From the NCBI GenBank assembly GCA_029240475.1, contig JAREAF010000032.1, forward strand, positions 1-13,170: a stretch of DNA of 13,170 bases, read 5' to 3'. Below the pieces are notes generated by a model. The model saw only the letters and a program-made list of their open reading frames with translations. It was not told the DNA's origin and did no database searches. The DNA comes from Rhodospirillales bacterium. GTDB lineage: Bacteria > Pseudomonadota > Alphaproteobacteria > JAREAF01. A program made the translations under genes and the position numbers. Positions 12,312 to 13,170 of the stretch are shown piece by piece (position 1 is the first letter of the stretch; every line of letters begins with the position of its first letter).

Positions 12312-13170
12312 TCAGCTCCCCTGATAGGAGATGCGATAGATGGCCCCGGCGAAATCATCCGAGACCAGGAGCGAGCCGTCGGGAAGCTGGGCCACGTCGA
12401 CAGGGCGGCCCAAATACTCGCCCGTGCCCTGTATCAGCCAGCCCTCGGCGAAGGGCCTGGTCTCCTTGACCGTGCCGTCCTCGTTGAGGCTGGTGAACAT
12501 CACCCGCGCTCCGACCGGCGTCGTGCGATTCCAGGAGCCGTGCTGGGCCGAGAAGATGCCGCCGCGATATTCCTGCGGGAACATGCGTCCCGTATAGAAC
12601 ATCATGCCGAGATCGGCGGCGTGCGCCTCCATCTCGATCTCCGGATAGACGACATCGGCCGGCGGCTCGGAATCCTTGTACTCGTTCGTGCGCGTCTTGC
12701 CCCCGCCATACCAGGGAAAGCCGAAATGCTGGCCCGGAGCGGTGGCCCGGTTCAGCTCGCCGGGCGGGATATCGTCGCCCATGCCGTCGACCTGATTGTC
12801 GGTGAACCACAGCTCGCCGTTGGCCGGGTTGAAGTCCATCCCCACCGAATTGCGCACGCCAGAGGCGAAGACCTCGCGATTCTTGCCGTCGCGGTCCATG
12901 CGGACGATGCCGCCGATGCCGGTTCGATTGTAGAGATCCGCCTTCTCCGGCGGCGGCACGTTGAAGGGCTGGCCCAGCGCGATATAGAGCTTGTTGTCCG
13001 GGCCGATGCGGCAGACGCGGGCGGTGTGATTGTAGGATTCCTCCTCCTTCGGGATCAGCTCGCCCTGCTTCACGATCACGCCCGCGGCGACGTCGGGATT
13101 TTCATAGAAGAACTCCGCCGCCGGGAAGGAGACAACCCGGTTCTGCTCGACCAGGTAAAGGATGCCGTCC
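12312..13170 (-). CDS. PQQ-dependent sorbosone/glucose dehydrogenase-like protein (5' end outside window)
   Basis: C-terminal part (about 285 residues) of a periplasmic beta-propeller quinoprotein of the sorbosone dehydrogenase/soluble glucose dehydrogenase family. The reading frame has no stop up to the window edge, and residues before the internal GTG at 13079 (DGILYLVEQNRVVSF...) continue the family pattern, so the gene is cut by the window and does not start at 13079. Family landmarks: SYNHTARVCRIGPDNKLYIALGQ with the His expected to contact PQQ, GKNREVFASGVRNSVGMDFNP with the Arg-Asn pair, GELWFTDNQVDGMGDDIPP, HFGFPWYGGG, and the final GRPVDVAQLPDGSLLVSDDFAGAIYRI blade. It oxidises a sugar or aldehyde with PQQ in this family; the true substrate is unknown. 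Its position ahead of the cytochrome c and pqq genes supports a PQQ-linked role. Confidence 0.88.
   Translation of the reverse strand, partial: DGILYLVEQNRVVSFPAAEFFYENPDVAAGVIVKQGELIPKEEESYNHTARVCRIGPDNKLYIALGQPFNVPPPEKADLYNRTGIGGIVRMDRDGKNREVFASGVRNSVGMDFNPANGELWFTDNQVDGMGDDIPPGELNRATAPGQHFGFPWYGGGKTRTNEYKDSEPPADVVYPEIEMEAHAADLGMMFYTGRMFPQEYRGGIFSAQHGSWNRTTPVGARVMFTSLNEDGTVKETRPFAEGWLIQGTGEYLGRPVDVAQLPDGSLLVSDDFAGAIYRISYQGS

Noticed and set aside
1..13170. CRISPR array, defence system, prophage or insertion sequence
   Set aside because: No regularly spaced direct repeats, no transposase, integrase or known defence gene could be recognised on either strand.

Overview
The window is about 13 kb of very GC-rich, densely coding DNA with many ATGA/GTGA gene overlaps. 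Codon use, Alphaproteobacteria-like protein sequences and an intergenic palindromic element of a type common in that class suggest an alphaproteobacterium, perhaps Rhizobiales/Hyphomicrobiales. This is inference; there is no rRNA or marker gene to fix the taxonomy. I found no tRNA, rRNA, CRISPR array, transposase or phage gene.

Layout. (1) 5-2272, plus strand: an ATP-binding protein and a permease of a nitrate/sulfonate/taurine-type ABC importer, coupled to a fumarylacetoacetate-hydrolase-family enzyme of the fumarylpyruvate hydrolase type. (2) 2269-3942, minus strand: an AidB-like acyl-CoA dehydrogenase. It meets the hydrolase gene tail to tail at one shared CTAG, which is the stop codon of both. 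(3) 4081-6971, plus strand: a PotD-like binding protein and two PotB/PotC-like permeases of a polyamine-type ABC importer, with no ATPase gene in the window. A palindromic intergenic element lies between the binding protein and the first permease. (4) 13170-6919, minus strand: a PQQ region. In transcription order it holds a PQQ-dependent sorbosone/glucose dehydrogenase-like protein (cut by the window edge), a small periplasmic cytochrome c, a two-gene ABC-2 type exporter of the kind associated with PQQ-dependent alcohol oxidation, then pqqA, pqqB, pqqC, pqqD and pqqE. pqqE overlaps the 3' end of the polyamine-type permease gene by 53 bases.

How the genes fit together. The minus-strand block reads as a compact PQQ module. 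PqqA is the peptide precursor, PqqD presents it to the radical SAM enzyme PqqE for Glu-Tyr cross-linking, PqqB is the proposed tyrosine hydroxylase, and PqqC performs the final oxidation. The cofactor would serve a periplasmic quinoprotein such as the upstream sorbosone-type dehydrogenase, with the cytochrome c as a likely electron acceptor. The ABC-2 exporter sits between the dehydrogenase/cytochrome pair and the biosynthesis genes. The peptidase step (PqqF/PqqG or TldD-like) is not encoded here.

Most notable points: a strongly structured pqqA-pqqB intergenic RNA that buries the pqqB start region and contains a perfect 16-base palindrome; a PqqB that lacks the usual N-terminal cysteines and the His of the metal-binding motif; and the placement of an uncharacterised exporter directly before pqqA. 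I did not find a clearly new biological system. The region is best read as known families in an informative arrangement.
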